NCBI GenBank assembly: GCA_023458375.1
Contig: JAEWZT010000005.1
Coordinates: forward strand, 53,054-117,053
Direction of reading: 5' to 3'
Length of the DNA: 64,000 nt
Origin: Bacillota bacterium
GTDB lineage: Bacteria; Bacillota; Clostridia; Christensenellales; CAG-314
Numbering within the stretch: the stretch's first letter is position 1; the number at the start of each line of letters is the position of its first letter. The position numbers and the translations under genes were made by a program. This document shows positions 1 through 9,376 of the stretch, piece by piece. The notes beneath the pieces were generated by a model. The model ran no database searches. It was not told the DNA's origin and was given only the letters and a program-made list of their open reading frames with translations.

Positions 1-816
1 AAATATGAATAAGTCTTTTGAAAACTTATGAAAATCAAAACCGCTCAAAATTAAGTTTTTGTTTTCGCTTAAAATGTAATTGACCGCGCCCTCTTCCCTA
101 AAACCGTTCTCTTGATAAAATAAGGGGTCGCTTGCGTAATTAATTTTACTTTTTCCGTCGCAGTATAGTTCTGCGCTAAGCTTTTCGGCGTTGTAAAAAG
201 CTTTTTCCTCCACGCAGCTTTTTTCAACGCTGTTTAGGTCGTTTTGATAGTCAAAAAGCAACGCGCTTAATTCCTCAACTTTCTTTGAGCTTTCTCCGCC
301 CCTGCCCGCTTCATGCAAAAGGGCGCAAAAAACCTTACATTTAGCTATTTCGAAAGCGTCGTCAAAAGCATCTTTTTCTTTTTGCTCAAACTCAAAATTG
401 TCAAAGCAGTAGTCTTTTATTTCTGCGTATTCGCAGCCTCCGCTTAAAAAAATCCTTGATTTTACAATTTCTTGGGCAAGCGCGTCAATGCGTATTACGC
501 CTTTGTAAGAGGGAAAATCCTTGCCGTTTAGACTTTTTTCCGCTTTGTCGAAATTTTCTTTTACGATTTCTGTTTTACTCAATAAATACCTCTCAACCGG
601 GGCGTCATTGTAATTTACGGCGCTGTTAATTTTCATTTTTAGTAAAGTCAAATCGTATTTGCTTGTTTTGCAGCAATGACTGAAAGAATCAAAAAGGCCT
701 TTTATTCTTTCCTTTAAGGCAAAAAAAGAACAGCCCTCATTTTTAATGAGGTAAGAGTAATCTTGTTTTGTAAAAGACCATTTTAAACTGTCGGCAAAAG
801 CTTTGGTGGCGTTCAT
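1..816 (-). CDS. Hypothetical protein, N-terminal part (runs off left edge)
   Basis: An open frame on the minus strand reads from an ATG at 816-814 to the first base of the window without a stop: 272 codons, C-terminus outside. The product is charged and probably cytoplasmic, with no signal peptide or membrane segment visible. It is rich in Lys, Glu, Phe and Ser and has several Cys (for example a CC pair near residue 49). I do not recognise a family. Composition and codon use match the neighbours, so I take it as a real gene. No Shine-Dalgarno sequence precedes the ATG; an AT-rich hexamer lies just upstream, so it may be another leaderless gene. Coding potential is judged only from the long open frame. 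Confidence 0.6.
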   Translation of the reverse strand, partial: MNATKAFADSLKWSFTKQDYSYLIKNEGCSFFALKERIKGLFDSFSHCCKTSKYDLTLLKMKINSAVNYNDAPVERYLLSKTEIVKENFDKAEKSLNGKDFPSYKGVIRIDALAQEIVKSRIFLSGGCEYAEIKDYCFDNFEFEQKEKDAFDDAFEIAKCKVFCALLHEAGRGGESSKKVEELSALLFDYQNDLNSVEKSCVEEKAFYNAEKLSAELYCDGKSKINYASDPLFYQENGFREEGAVNYILSENKNLILSGFDFHKFSKDLFIF

Positions 817-1230
817 AGCAATTATTATTGACAATAGAAAAGGAGCGTAAACCGCTTAGCCGCTTCAAAGAGTATAAGCCAAAAAGATAATAGGCTCATT
901 TTCCTTGCTTAAAACTTATCTTTTTAGCGCGGTTTTTAATCTTTATAGTCTTGCGGAAATATTTAAAATAAACAAAGTTCCTTATTAAAATATGTATGGC
1001 GGGCTTATTTAGGTTTTCCGTTGATTTCTATAATAAGCTTAATAGAGATAACGAAAAAGTGCCGGTCTTGGAATACTCTATTTAGCAAGTTTACAAAGAG
1101 TTTTTTAACAAAAAGTTTAACGGGCTTAAATAGGGGAGTTCTAATAAAACTTTGCTTTAACGCGAAGGGGCAAGTCGGGAGTTCATTTTAATTCCGTTGG
1201 TTTAACGGGCGTAAGGGAAGGGTAAAACTA
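817..1230. other. Intergenic region, no gene seen
   Basis: Stretch between the minus-strand unknown gene and the rarA promoter. The only structure noticed is a 10-bp perfect inverted repeat (881-890 with 916-925, AT-rich, 25-nt loop), which is not placed to terminate a known gene. No convincing open frame. Confidence 0.5.
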
Positions 1231-1260
1231 TTGCCAAAGAGCTTTTTAATATGTTATTAT
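1231..1260 (+). promoter_or_regulatory. Predicted sigma-A promoter of rarA operon
   Basis: TTGCCA (1231-1236), 18-bp spacer, TATTAT (1255-1260). An overlapping TATAAT lies at 1260-1265. Either -10 puts the transcript start within a few bases of the rarA ATG at 1270, and no Shine-Dalgarno sequence is present, so the mRNA may be leaderless. Confidence 0.5.
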
Positions 1261-1269
1261 ATAATCAAC

Positions 1270-2538
1270 ATGGAACTGCTTTTTGATAAAAGTAAAATGG
1301 CGCCCCTTGCCGACAGAATGAGGGCGGAGGTGCTCAGTGAATTTATCGGACAAGAGCATATTTTAAAGCAAGGCTCTTTGCTTTGGCGCGCAATAATAGG
1401 CAACGGAGTAGGCAGCTGCATCTTTTGGGGACCCCCCGGCGTAGGTAAGACGACTTTGGCAAACGTTATGGCAAACAGCACCGACAGCCATTTTGAAAAG
1501 CTTAACGCCGTTTTAAGCGGCGTAAAAGACGCGAAAGAAATCATTGAGCAAGCCGTTAAACGTTTTGAAGTCAGCGGGAAAAGGACATATCTGCTGCTTG
1601 ACGAGTGCCACCGCTGGAACAAGGCTCAAAGCGACTGCGTTCTTCAAGCCATAGAACGGGGTTACATTATTTTCGTGGGCAGCACCACCGAAAATCCTTA
1701 TGTCGCAATGACGCCCGCTATCGTTTCACGTTGCAGAGTGTTTGAGTTTAAAAGCCTGTCGGAAAGCGACATAAAAAAGGGCTTAAACAGGGCTTTGACC
1801 TCTAAAAAGGGCTTGGGTTCCTTTAATTTGACTGCAAGCGAAGAAGCCGTTGATTTGATTACTTCCGCTTCAAGCGGCGACCTTAGAACGGCTTACAATT
1901 ATTTGGAATTGGCGGCGCTTACCGCCCCTCCCAACGAAAAAGGCATAATAGAAATTGACGCTAAAACAGCGCTTGAAGTATGCGGCAAAAAGGCTTTGTC
2001 CGTTGATAAAAATACCTACTACGACATGATTAGCGCATTTATAAAAAGCATGCGCGGAAGCGACGCAGACGCCGCCCTTTTTTGGTTTTACCGCCTGCTG
2101 CTTGCGGGCACAGACCCCTTGCTATTGGCGCGACGCATAGTCATACACGCATCGGAAGACGTAGGCATAGCGGACAGCAACGCTTTGGTTGTCGCCACAG
2201 CCGCCTTGACGGCTTACCAAAATTTAGGACTTCCCGAAGGCAGAATCCCTTTGACGCAGGCGATAATTTATATATGCAACGCGCCTAAGTCGAACAGCGT
2301 AGTTGATGCTATCGGACGCGTAATCCCCGACGTTGAAAACTATCCCAAAGCGGAAGTTCCCGACCACCTGTGCGACGCAAACCACCCCAAAAGCTCTTTT
2401 CACCGCCCCGGCAAGGGGTATAAGTATCCCCACAGCTTTGGCGGCTACGTTGAGCAGCAATATTTACCAGACGAGTTAATTGGAAAACGATATTATTTCC
2501 CCGTAGGACGCGGGCAAGACAAAAAAGGAGACAAATAA
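1270..2538 (+). CDS. rarA: Replication-associated recombination protein A (RarA/MgsA AAA+ ATPase)
   Basis: AAA+ ATPase of the RarA/MgsA/WRNIP1 family, which acts at stalled replication forks and binds single-stranded DNA and SSB. Seen: Walker A GPPGVGKT at residues 54-61, Walker B LLLDECH near 108-114 (the usual DEIH has Cys here), a sensor-1 stretch GSTTENP, and the C-terminal tetramerisation region containing HPKSSFHRPGKGY. Length 422 aa is normal for the family. A TTG 13 codons upstream keeps the frame open, but the family N-terminus begins at the ATG at 1270. It is first in a tight operon: the next gene starts directly after its stop codon and takes its Shine-Dalgarno sequence from the rarA 3' end. 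Confidence 0.93.
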   Translation: MELLFDKSKMAPLADRMRAEVLSEFIGQEHILKQGSLLWRAIIGNGVGSCIFWGPPGVGKTTLANVMANSTDSHFEKLNAVLSGVKDAKEIIEQAVKRFEVSGKRTYLLLDECHRWNKAQSDCVLQAIERGYIIFVGSTTENPYVAMTPAIVSRCRVFEFKSLSESDIKKGLNRALTSKKGLGSFNLTASEEAVDLITSASSGDLRTAYNYLELAALTAPPNEKGIIEIDAKTALEVCGKKALSVDKNTYYDMISAFIKSMRGSDADAALFWFYRLLLAGTDPLLLARRIVIHASEDVGIADSNALVVATAALTAYQNLGLPEGRIPLTQAIIYICNAPKSNSVVDAIGRVIPDVENYPKAEVPDHLCDANHPKSSFHRPGKGYKYPHSFGGYVEQQYLPDELIGKRYYFPVGRGQDKKGDK

Positions 2539-3285
2539 ATGCTTAAAATTCAAAATGTGAGCAAGACTTATTCGTCAAGCGCAAACAAAGCCGTTGACAA
2601 CCTTGTTTTAGAGGTTAAACCGGGGGAAATATTCGGGTTTTTAGGGCCTAACGGCGCGGGGAAATCCACTACCATTAAAATGATTGCAGGTATTTTGACG
2701 GTGGACGGGGGAAGAATTTTGGTTGACGGTCTAGACGTAGTCAAAGAGCCGATGAAAGCCAAACTTAACATAGGCTATGTTTCCGATAGTCACGAAACTT
2801 TTGACAGGCTGACAGGTATTGAATATCTCAATTTTATGAGCGAAATGTATGAGGTGGAAAGCAAAACCGCCCGTGAGAGAATAAACCGCCTTGTAAGCAC
2901 CTTTCAGCTTACCGACGCAATGACAAGCCCCATAAAAAGTTATTCGCACGGCATGAAGCAAAAAATTGTCGTAATAGGCGCGCTTTTGCACAAGCCGAAA
3001 CTATGGATATTAGACGAACCCCTAACGGGTCTTGACCCCGCCGCGGCATATCAGTTGAAGCTTTTAATGCACGAACATGTCAAAGAGGGCAATACGGTAT
3101 TCTTTTCCTCTCATGTCATTGAAGTGGTTGAAAAGCTTTGCCACAGAATTGCAATCATAAACAAGGGCAAGTTGGTTACGGTAGGCACGCTTGAAGAAGT
3201 CAAAAAGGACAAAAACATTTCGCTTGAACAACTCTTTTTGCAAGTTACCGACAGCGACAATGCCGCAAAAATATACGGTGAGTAA
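2539..3285 (+). CDS. ABC transporter ATP-binding protein (ABC-2 type exporter)
   Basis: 248-aa nucleotide-binding subunit of an ABC-2 type exporter. Seen: Walker A GPNGAGKS near residues 36-43, a signature of the YSHGMKQK form typical of this subfamily, Walker B LWILDEPLTGLDP and a switch His in FFSSHVIEVVEKL. The gene abuts rarA upstream and the permease gene downstream with no intervening base, so the three are translationally coupled. Together with the 559-aa permease it forms a complete exporter; the substrate cannot be told from sequence. Confidence 0.9.
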   Translation: MLKIQNVSKTYSSSANKAVDNLVLEVKPGEIFGFLGPNGAGKSTTIKMIAGILTVDGGRILVDGLDVVKEPMKAKLNIGYVSDSHETFDRLTGIEYLNFMSEMYEVESKTARERINRLVSTFQLTDAMTSPIKSYSHGMKQKIVVIGALLHKPKLWILDEPLTGLDPAAAYQLKLLMHEHVKEGNTVFFSSHVIEVVEKLCHRIAIINKGKLVTVGTLEEVKKDKNISLEQLFLQVTDSDNAAKIYGE

Positions 3286-4965
3286 ATGAGTAAAGTTTTT
3301 TTATTGATTAAAACCTATTTAAGGCAGCAATACCGTTTAGCCGACTCTTCAAAAAAAGGCAAGACGATATTGGTAATAGTCATACTTGCCTTATGCATGA
3401 CGCCAATGGTGGTAATGCTTTTTATTTCCTTTATGGGTTCGGGCGCCATGGCAAGGCAAAATAACGTCGTTACCGAAATGCTTACCTTTTTAATACTTAC
3501 CACCCAAATGCTGGTGCTTATTTTGGGCATCGCGCATTTGCTTAACGTTATTTACCTAAGCAAGGACACCGAAAGGCTTTTGGCGCTGCCCGTTAAACCC
3601 AATACCATATTTATAAGCAAACTTACCTACGTTTATTTGCAAGAAGCGGTGTCAAATTTAGGCATTTCGTTAATTGTGCTGCTTCCTTTCGGAATAGGCG
3701 CGGGCGTTGCCTGGTGGTATTACCCCCAAATGCTTTTGGTGGCGCTAATTGCGCCCATGCTCCCCTTGCTTTTGGCAAGCATAATTTCCATTCCCTTAAT
3801 GTGGCTGGTAAGCTTTTTCAAAAACAAGGGCTTGGTAACGACCATTGTCTATTTGCTGGTATTTGTCCTCTTTATGGGCGGCTACTATTATTTTGTTTTT
3901 AAAATAAATGTGGGCGGCGAAATAGGCGAAGACATGATTTCTGCGCTTTTTTTGAGGCTGTCGCAATATGCTAAATATATTTTCCCCGATTTTATGCTTG
4001 CAAAAAGCCTTACGGCGGCAAGTTTTGGCGAGTATGCTTTGGGCTTGTTTTCAAGCTTGGGCATAAACTTCGCTTTGGGCGCTTTAAGCATGTTCATTTC
4101 CTCCGCCGTTTACTGCAAGAGCGTTTCTAAACAGCTTGAAACTCCCAAAGACATAATAAAAATCAAAGAGGGAAAAGAATATTCCAAAAGAGGCAAAGTA
4201 AGGGCGTTGCTTTCCGTTGACTTCAAGTATATGCTGCGCGACACTATGGCGGGTTTTTCTATGGGTATGGGCATTATAATGTCGCCCCTTTTAATTGTGC
4301 TTATGCTTTTTGGCATGTCGCAGGGCGGGGGAGAAGGTTTTGACTTGTCGCAGCTTATAGGCGAAGCGGGTCAAACGCTTATGGACATAATAGGCTTAGG
4401 CGTAGCCGTAGGTTTAATGGGCTTTATGTCCATTACGGCAAATATCGTTTCCACAAGTTCTTTTTCCCGCGAGGGTAAAAATATAAGCCTATATAAGACG
4501 CTGCCTATGGGCAGCCGCGACCTTTTAAAATCAAAAATGGTTTTTGCCTTTATTTTTATAGGTATTCAAACGGCGACCGCGGTAGTCGCCTGCGCCTTTG
4601 TGTTTAAAATGTCCTTGCTGGCTTCAATTGCCACCGCCGTCATTTTAATGGGGGTGCTTTACGCCTCTTCCAACGTTGAAATGTATACGGACTTATCTAA
4701 ACCCCGCCTAAACTGGTCAACCTTTACAGAAGCGTCAAAAAACAGCCCCGCCCAGCTTGTGGGCATGGGCGTAGGTTTTGCCGTTATGGCAGTATACGGC
4801 GGCATTGCGATAGCTATGGGAATTTGGTATGCCACCGCCCGCCAAGATTATATAATTTATCTGTGCGCTTTGGCAATGCTCATAATTACCGCAATTTACG
4901 TTTATATAACGCACTATCTTTTAATAAAAAACTACAACAAGCTGTTTGACAGAATCGGAGAGTAA
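3286..4965 (+). CDS. ABC-2 type exporter permease, large
   Basis: 559-aa polytopic membrane protein with about twelve hydrophobic segments arranged in two similar halves, separated by a charged cytoplasmic loop at about residues 280-310. This layout fits the 'putative ABC exporter' permeases that pair with a single ATPase in Firmicutes. The start codon directly follows the ATPase stop. Substrate unknown; linkage to rarA and tyrS gives no functional hint. Confidence 0.82.
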   Translation: MSKVFLLIKTYLRQQYRLADSSKKGKTILVIVILALCMTPMVVMLFISFMGSGAMARQNNVVTEMLTFLILTTQMLVLILGIAHLLNVIYLSKDTERLLALPVKPNTIFISKLTYVYLQEAVSNLGISLIVLLPFGIGAGVAWWYYPQMLLVALIAPMLPLLLASIISIPLMWLVSFFKNKGLVTTIVYLLVFVLFMGGYYYFVFKINVGGEIGEDMISALFLRLSQYAKYIFPDFMLAKSLTAASFGEYALGLFSSLGINFALGALSMFISSAVYCKSVSKQLETPKDIIKIKEGKEYSKRGKVRALLSVDFKYMLRDTMAGFSMGMGIIMSPLLIVLMLFGMSQGGGEGFDLSQLIGEAGQTLMDIIGLGVAVGLMGFMSITANIVSTSSFSREGKNISLYKTLPMGSRDLLKSKMVFAFIFIGIQTATAVVACAFVFKMSLLASIATAVILMGVLYASSNVEMYTDLSKPRLNWSTFTEASKNSPAQLVGMGVGFAVMAVYGGIAIAMGIWYATARQDYIIYLCALAMLIITAIYVYITHYLLIKNYNKLFDRIGE

Positions 4966-4971
4966 AAAGCT

Positions 4972-6186
4972 ATGGCTAACGTAATTGACATATTTAAAGA
5001 AAGAAATATTTTAAAGCAAACAGTTTACGAAGAGGAACTGCGCCAAAAGTTAAGCGGCGGAAAAATGACCTTTTATGTGGGGTTTGACCCCACCGCCGAC
5101 AGCTTGCACGTAGGGCACTTTGTGCAGATGATGGTAATAAGGCACATGCTTAACGCGGGGCACAGGGCGATTTTGCTTTTAGGGGGCGGCACCGGCATGG
5201 TAGGCGACCCCACCGACAAGACGCAAATGCGCTCTTTAATGGATACAAGCGTAATTGATTACAATATTTCCCGCTTTAAAGAGCAAATGGGAAAATACAT
5301 TGACTTTAATTCCCCCAATGTCATAGTTGAGGACAACGCCAAATGGCTGCGCTCGCTAAACTATATCGATTTTTTGCGCGAAATAGGCGCTCATTTTTCC
5401 GTAAATGCCATGCTCACCGCCGATTGTTTTAAGTTAAGAATGGAAAAGGAAGAGGGGCTTAGCTTTTTGGAATTTAACTATATGATAATGCAGGCTTATG
5501 ATTTTTTAATGCTCAACCGCATGTACGGCTGTGAGCTTGAAGTAGGCGGCGACGATCAATGGAGCAATATTTTGGCGGGTGTAAAGCTTATCCGCAAAAA
5601 GGAAAATAAACCTGCTTTCGCCATGACCTTTGCGCTTTTGGAAAACAGCGAGGGGACAAAAATGGGCAAAACCGTAGGCGGCGCGCTTTGGCTTGATGCA
5701 AATAAAACCCCTCCCTACGACTTTTTCCAGTATTGGCGCAATATTGACGACAAAGACACGGAAAAGTGCTTTAATATGCTGACTTTCTTGCCCGTTGAGG
5801 AAATTAAAGAGCTTACCAAGCATAAAGACGAAAGGATGAACGCCTCAAAAGAAAAGCTTGCCTATGAGGTTACAAAGATTATTCACGGGGAAGCCGAGGC
5901 GCAAAAGTGTTTGGAACAGGCAAGGGCGGCGTTTGCGGGGCAAAAAGAACAAATGCCGACGATAGAAATTGCTCCCGTTACAAAAGTTGCCGATCTGCTT
6001 TTGGCGGTAAACCAAGCTTCAAGCAAGGGCGAGGCGAAACGACTTATAGAAGGGGGCGGCGTAAAAATAAACGAAAAAGCAATTGAGGGTTTTGACGCCG
6101 ATATTCCCCAAGACGTTTTGGACAAAGGCGAGTTTATACTGCACAAGGGCAAAAAAGTTCACCTGAGGGTAGTTTTCAAAGGGTAG
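4972..6186 (+). CDS. tyrS: Tyrosyl-tRNA synthetase
   Basis: Class I aminoacyl-tRNA synthetase that charges tRNA-Tyr. Seen: HIGH-type motif HVGHF at 46-50, the tyrosine-binding and tRNA-binding stretches MIMQAYDF and GGDDQWSNI, KMSKS-type loop KMGKT at 230-234, and a C-terminal S4 RNA-binding domain (about 340-404). Length 404 aa is typical. It starts 6 bp after the exporter permease and appears to be the last gene of the rarA operon, followed by a strong terminator. No tyrosine T-box leader was found; the gene seems to be transcribed from upstream. Confidence 0.97.
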   Translation: MANVIDIFKERNILKQTVYEEELRQKLSGGKMTFYVGFDPTADSLHVGHFVQMMVIRHMLNAGHRAILLLGGGTGMVGDPTDKTQMRSLMDTSVIDYNISRFKEQMGKYIDFNSPNVIVEDNAKWLRSLNYIDFLREIGAHFSVNAMLTADCFKLRMEKEEGLSFLEFNYMIMQAYDFLMLNRMYGCELEVGGDDQWSNILAGVKLIRKKENKPAFAMTFALLENSEGTKMGKTVGGALWLDANKTPPYDFFQYWRNIDDKDTEKCFNMLTFLPVEEIKELTKHKDERMNASKEKLAYEVTKIIHGEAEAQKCLEQARAAFAGQKEQMPTIEIAPVTKVADLLLAVNQASSKGEAKRLIEGGGVKINEKAIEGFDADIPQDVLDKGEFILHKGKKVHLRVVFKG

Positions 6187-6241
6187 AATGGCAAGCGCAA
6201 GCCCTTTTAAAAGCGCGCTTGCAAAAGTAATAATTAAGGAA

Positions 6242-6277
6242 AAAGCGTTAATTATTACATTATTAACGCTTTTTTTC
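6242..6277 (+). terminator. Rho-independent terminator after tyrS
   Basis: Perfect 11-bp stem (6242-6252 with 6262-6272), 9-nt loop, followed by a run of T. Confidence 0.9.
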
Positions 6278-6369
6278 TCAAAAGCTTTGAAAAAACAATA
6301 GAATTCAAAGGGACTATTACAGCTACTGGCGAATTTTAAAAACTAAGATTGTCTTTTGACGATAAGGAT

Positions 6370-6981
6370 ATGAAAGGTTATACTACGATAGCAAAAGATA
6401 CAGTGCAAAGCCAAACGGTTATAAACAAGTCGCGTTTTATTTGCCACGTCAAGGGCGTAAGCACGACGGAAGAAGCCATTGACTTTATTGCCGAAATATC
6501 TAAAAAGCATTATGACGCGACTCATAACTGCTACGCTTTCGTGTTGCCTGACTACGCAAAGTTTTCCGACGACGGAGAGCCGCAGGGCACCGCGGGAATA
6601 CCCATTTTAGAGTGCATAAAAAAACAAAGGCTTTTTGGCGTAGCCGCCGTAGTTACACGCTATTTCGGCGGAATTAAGTTAGGCGCGGGAGGGCTGACGC
6701 GGGCTTATTCTTCCTCAACGGCGGCAACTCTCGCCCTGTGCAAAAAAATTGAGTTGGCGCCAAGCGTAAAGCTCACCTTTGAGTTAAGCTACGACGGATA
6801 TAAGGGGCTTTTGCAAAAACTTTCAGACAAATACAAAACGCAAATAGATTACGACGAAATTATTTCGGTAGCCGTAACGGTAAAACAGGTAAATGCAGAG
6901 GAAGCGGAAGAGTTTATCCGTTCCTATACTTCGGGAAAAATCATTCCCCGCCAAAGCCAACCTTTTTTGGAGGAAATATAA
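6370..6981 (+). CDS. YigZ/IMPACT family protein
   Basis: 203-aa protein of the UPF0029/IMPACT family (YigZ in E. coli, YvyE in B. subtilis). Seen: the conserved N-terminal core with KSRFICHV, the signature GEPQGTAGIPIL and VTRYFGGIKLGAGGL, and a C-terminal DUF1949-like ferredoxin fold. The molecular role in bacteria is not settled; the eukaryotic homologue modulates translation control. I chose the ATG at 6370 because family members start close before the conserved core; an in-frame TTG at 6349 is the alternative. It leads an operon with recX and acpS, 2 bp before recX. Confidence 0.88.
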   Translation: MKGYTTIAKDTVQSQTVINKSRFICHVKGVSTTEEAIDFIAEISKKHYDATHNCYAFVLPDYAKFSDDGEPQGTAGIPILECIKKQRLFGVAAVVTRYFGGIKLGAGGLTRAYSSSTAATLALCKKIELAPSVKLTFELSYDGYKGLLQKLSDKYKTQIDYDEIISVAVTVKQVNAEEAEEFIRSYTSGKIIPRQSQPFLEEI

Positions 6982-6983
6982 AA

Positions 6984-7595
6984 ATGACAGTAACACGCCT
7001 TGCCGCCTCCAAGAAAAAAGGAATGGTGGATTTATATATTGACGATATCCTTGCCGCCACACTTACCGAGCTTTCGGTGCTGTCCGCATCCTTACATAAA
7101 GGGCGGGAAATAAGCCAAAAAGAGCTTGACGACGTAATTTTTTCCAGCGACTGCCAAATCGCCTTTTCGCGTTCTGTCAATTATCTTGCAAGAGGGTTAA
7201 AAACACAAAAGCAAATGGGCGATTATTTAAAACTTAAAGGTTACGGCGCGGAAATCGTCAAAAAAACTCTGTTAAAGCTTGCCCATTACGGCTATGTTGA
7301 CGACGCCATGTTCGTGGCTACTTACAGCCAGTATCATTCTTCCAACCGCGGACCCTTGCGCATTCGGCAAGAACTTCTTGCCAAAGGCGTAAAAAAAGAG
7401 GTCATAGAAAGCAACGTTTTTTGCGACGACGAAAGGTCGGGCGAGGCTTGTTTGGCAAGTGCGCTAAAATATATGCGCTCAAAAGAAGTCAATCCCAAAA
7501 CCCTTCTTTCGCTTAAAAGGCATCTGCTTTACAAAGGCTACACCTATGAACAAATAAATACCGCGGTAGCCAAATTATACAAAGAGGAAGAATAA
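6984..7595 (+). CDS. recX: Regulatory protein RecX
   Basis: 203-aa RecX family protein, a modulator that binds RecA filaments and limits recombinase activity. Seen: the repeated three-helix RecX motifs, including a central module around ALRYLARGLKTQ-like residues 66-80 and LAHYGYVDDAMFVATY, then two further helical repeats to the C-terminus. Length fits long Firmicute RecX. It lies between YigZ and acpS, and its stop is immediately followed by the acpS start, so the two are coupled. Moderate sequence conservation is usual for RecX. Confidence 0.85.
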   Translation: MTVTRLAASKKKGMVDLYIDDILAATLTELSVLSASLHKGREISQKELDDVIFSSDCQIAFSRSVNYLARGLKTQKQMGDYLKLKGYGAEIVKKTLLKLAHYGYVDDAMFVATYSQYHSSNRGPLRIRQELLAKGVKKEVIESNVFCDDERSGEACLASALKYMRSKEVNPKTLLSLKRHLLYKGYTYEQINTAVAKLYKEEE

Positions 7596-7976
7596 ATGAT
7601 AGGAATAGATATTATAGAGATTTCCCGCATAGAAAACCTGATGGGAGAAAAGTTTTACGACAAAGTTTTTACACAAGAGGAGATAAGCTACATTTCCTTT
7701 AAAAACTACGCGCCCCAAACTGTGGCGGGGCTGTTTTGCGCCAAAGAAGCGGTTTTAAAGGCGTTAGGCTGCGGCATCGGCAACGGCGTAGGGCTTAAAC
7801 AGGTAGAAATAGCCCACGATTCTTTCGGAAAACCCTTGGTAAATTTACAAGGCAAAGCGCAAGAGCTTGCTCAAAAAATGGGGGGCTTAGTGCATGTTTC
7901 AATTTCTCACTCTTCTCAAACGGCGGTAGCAATCGCCCAAATTCAACTAAATAAAGAAAGAGCTTTTAAGCTTTAA
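7596..7976 (+). CDS. acpS: Holo-[acyl-carrier-protein] synthase
   Basis: 126-aa 4'-phosphopantetheinyl transferase that converts apo-ACP to holo-ACP with CoA, needed for fatty acid synthesis. Seen: the Mg-binding IGIDIIEISRI start, FCAKEAVLKALGCGIG with the catalytic Glu/Lys motif, and the C-terminal HVSISHS. Full family length (about 120 aa). Its ATG directly follows the recX stop codon. Confidence 0.95.
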   Translation: MIGIDIIEISRIENLMGEKFYDKVFTQEEISYISFKNYAPQTVAGLFCAKEAVLKALGCGIGNGVGLKQVEIAHDSFGKPLVNLQGKAQELAQKMGGLVHVSISHSSQTAVAIAQIQLNKERAFKL

Positions 7977-7985
7977 GAGGCGGAC

Positions 7986-8912
7986 ATGATGAAAAATAAC
8001 AAACAGGCGCGGGCAAGGCTCTTACTTCTTGTTGCCTCCTTTATATGGGGCACGGCTTTTGTGGCGCAGCGCAGCGGCGCGGCAAACTTGGGCACTTTTA
8101 CCTTTGTGTTTATGCGCTGTCTTTTGGCGGTTGTTACCCTTATACCCATAATGATTATTAACGATAAATCAAAAGGCAAAAAAGTTTCTTTGCTTGGCAC
8201 AAGCGACAAGCGGGAAATAAAGATAATGATAATAGGGGGATTGCTGAGCGGCTTAGCGTGGGGAATAGCCGCCGTATTCCAGCAATTCGGAATGGTTACT
8301 ACAAGCGCAAGCAAGGCGGGCTTTATTACTTCAATGTATATTGTTTTCGTTCCTGTTTTTGCGTTGTTTTTAGGCAAAAAAACGGGTTTAAACGTGTGGG
8401 TTTCGGTAATTTTGGCAGTCGTGGGTCTTTATTTTATGAGCGTTAAAGACAATTTTGCTTTAAATCAAGGCGACCTTTTAATTACCGTAAGCGCGGTATT
8501 TTACGCCGTTCAAATACTTATTACCGACCATTACGCCAACAAGATAGAAACCGTCCGTTTTTCTTTGATTCAGTTTGCCGCGGTGGGGATAATCTGCGGT
8601 ATTTTAGCCTTTGTGTTTGAGCAGCCGAGAATAGAGGGTATTATGCAAAATTGGCTGGCGCTTGTATATGTGGGCGTGTTAAGCAGCGGCGTGGCTTTTA
8701 CACTTCAAATTTCCGCTCAAAAGGAAATAAACCCGCAGGTCGCAAGCGTAATTATGTGTTTTGAGGCGGTGTTTGCGTTGCTGGGCGGCGTATTGCTTTT
8801 AAACGAGACTTTGTCGGCAAGGGAGATAGCGGGGTGTGTCGTAGTGTTTGCGGCGCTGGTTCTTTCGCAAATTTCCTTTAAGAAAAATAAAAAAGACCAG
8901 ATAACGCAGTAG
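7986..8912 (+). CDS. EamA/DMT superfamily permease
   Basis: 308-aa inner-membrane transporter with about ten hydrophobic segments in two EamA repeats (roughly 10-145 and 160-295). Seen: the WGTAFVAQR motif in the first helix of repeat 1 and the family's PQVASVIMCFEAVFALLGG in repeat 2. EamA members export amino acids or other metabolites; the substrate here is unknown. Start is the first of two adjacent ATGs, 9 bp after acpS, with a short AGAGG Shine-Dalgarno sequence. Last gene of the YigZ operon. Confidence 0.88.
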   Translation: MMKNNKQARARLLLLVASFIWGTAFVAQRSGAANLGTFTFVFMRCLLAVVTLIPIMIINDKSKGKKVSLLGTSDKREIKIMIIGGLLSGLAWGIAAVFQQFGMVTTSASKAGFITSMYIVFVPVFALFLGKKTGLNVWVSVILAVVGLYFMSVKDNFALNQGDLLITVSAVFYAVQILITDHYANKIETVRFSLIQFAAVGIICGILAFVFEQPRIEGIMQNWLALVYVGVLSSGVAFTLQISAQKEINPQVASVIMCFEAVFALLGGVLLLNETLSAREIAGCVVVFAALVLSQISFKKNKKDQITQ

Positions 8913-9376
8913 ATATGCGGACAAAAACCGCAAGGTAAACAATACTAGGCATGCTGTGAAAAAGGCATAAAAACCCAGTCGCAAATAGCAACTGTGCTTC
9001 GCAAAATATAGCGGCAATAAGTAACCCGCAAAAAAGCGCGCATAAACGACATAAAACAGCGATTAAGTAAAGCGCGGAAATGATTAACTTCTTTTTTAGC
9101 GCTTTTTTTGAAGCTTAAAAAGCAAAACGGAAAGATTTGCTTAAAACTCTAAAATGTTATGCGTTAAAGTAACCAACCTAAAAAATCAAAACTGACGCTT
9201 GTCTTTTTTAAGAAAGTTTGTATTAAAATAACTATGCTCAAAAACCAAAACGTTTAAGTCGGTTTTGCCGTAAGCCAAATAAAAATTAAACATAAGTTTT
9301 GTTTTTTTAATTTGATTAATACTAAGACAAGCGTCAAAGCAATAAAAATGCCTGATATTTATTATGAAACTTGCTA
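8913..9376. other. Intergenic region with terminator-like hairpin and long inverted repeat
   Basis: No gene is visible. A hairpin with a 7-bp stem (9069-9075 with 9099-9105, long loop) followed by T residues probably ends the EamA operon. A separate long-range inverted repeat (9193-9336) is listed on its own. Confidence 0.5.
9193..9336. repeat. Long-range inverted repeat, 144 bp, unknown nature
   Basis: A perfect 13-bp inverted repeat (9193-9205 with 9324-9336, beginning TGACGCTTGTC) bounds an AT-rich 118-bp interior that itself contains smaller complementary blocks (AAAACC-type and GTTTTG-type). It could be one long RNA hairpin or a miniature transposon-like element with terminal inverted repeats. 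No target-site duplication was evident, and no second copy was noticed in the window. Confidence 0.5.

Noticed and set aside
4930..4972. Tyrosine T-box leader before tyrS
   Set aside because: Only six bases separate tyrS from the upstream gene and no T-box sequence is present in the operon leader.
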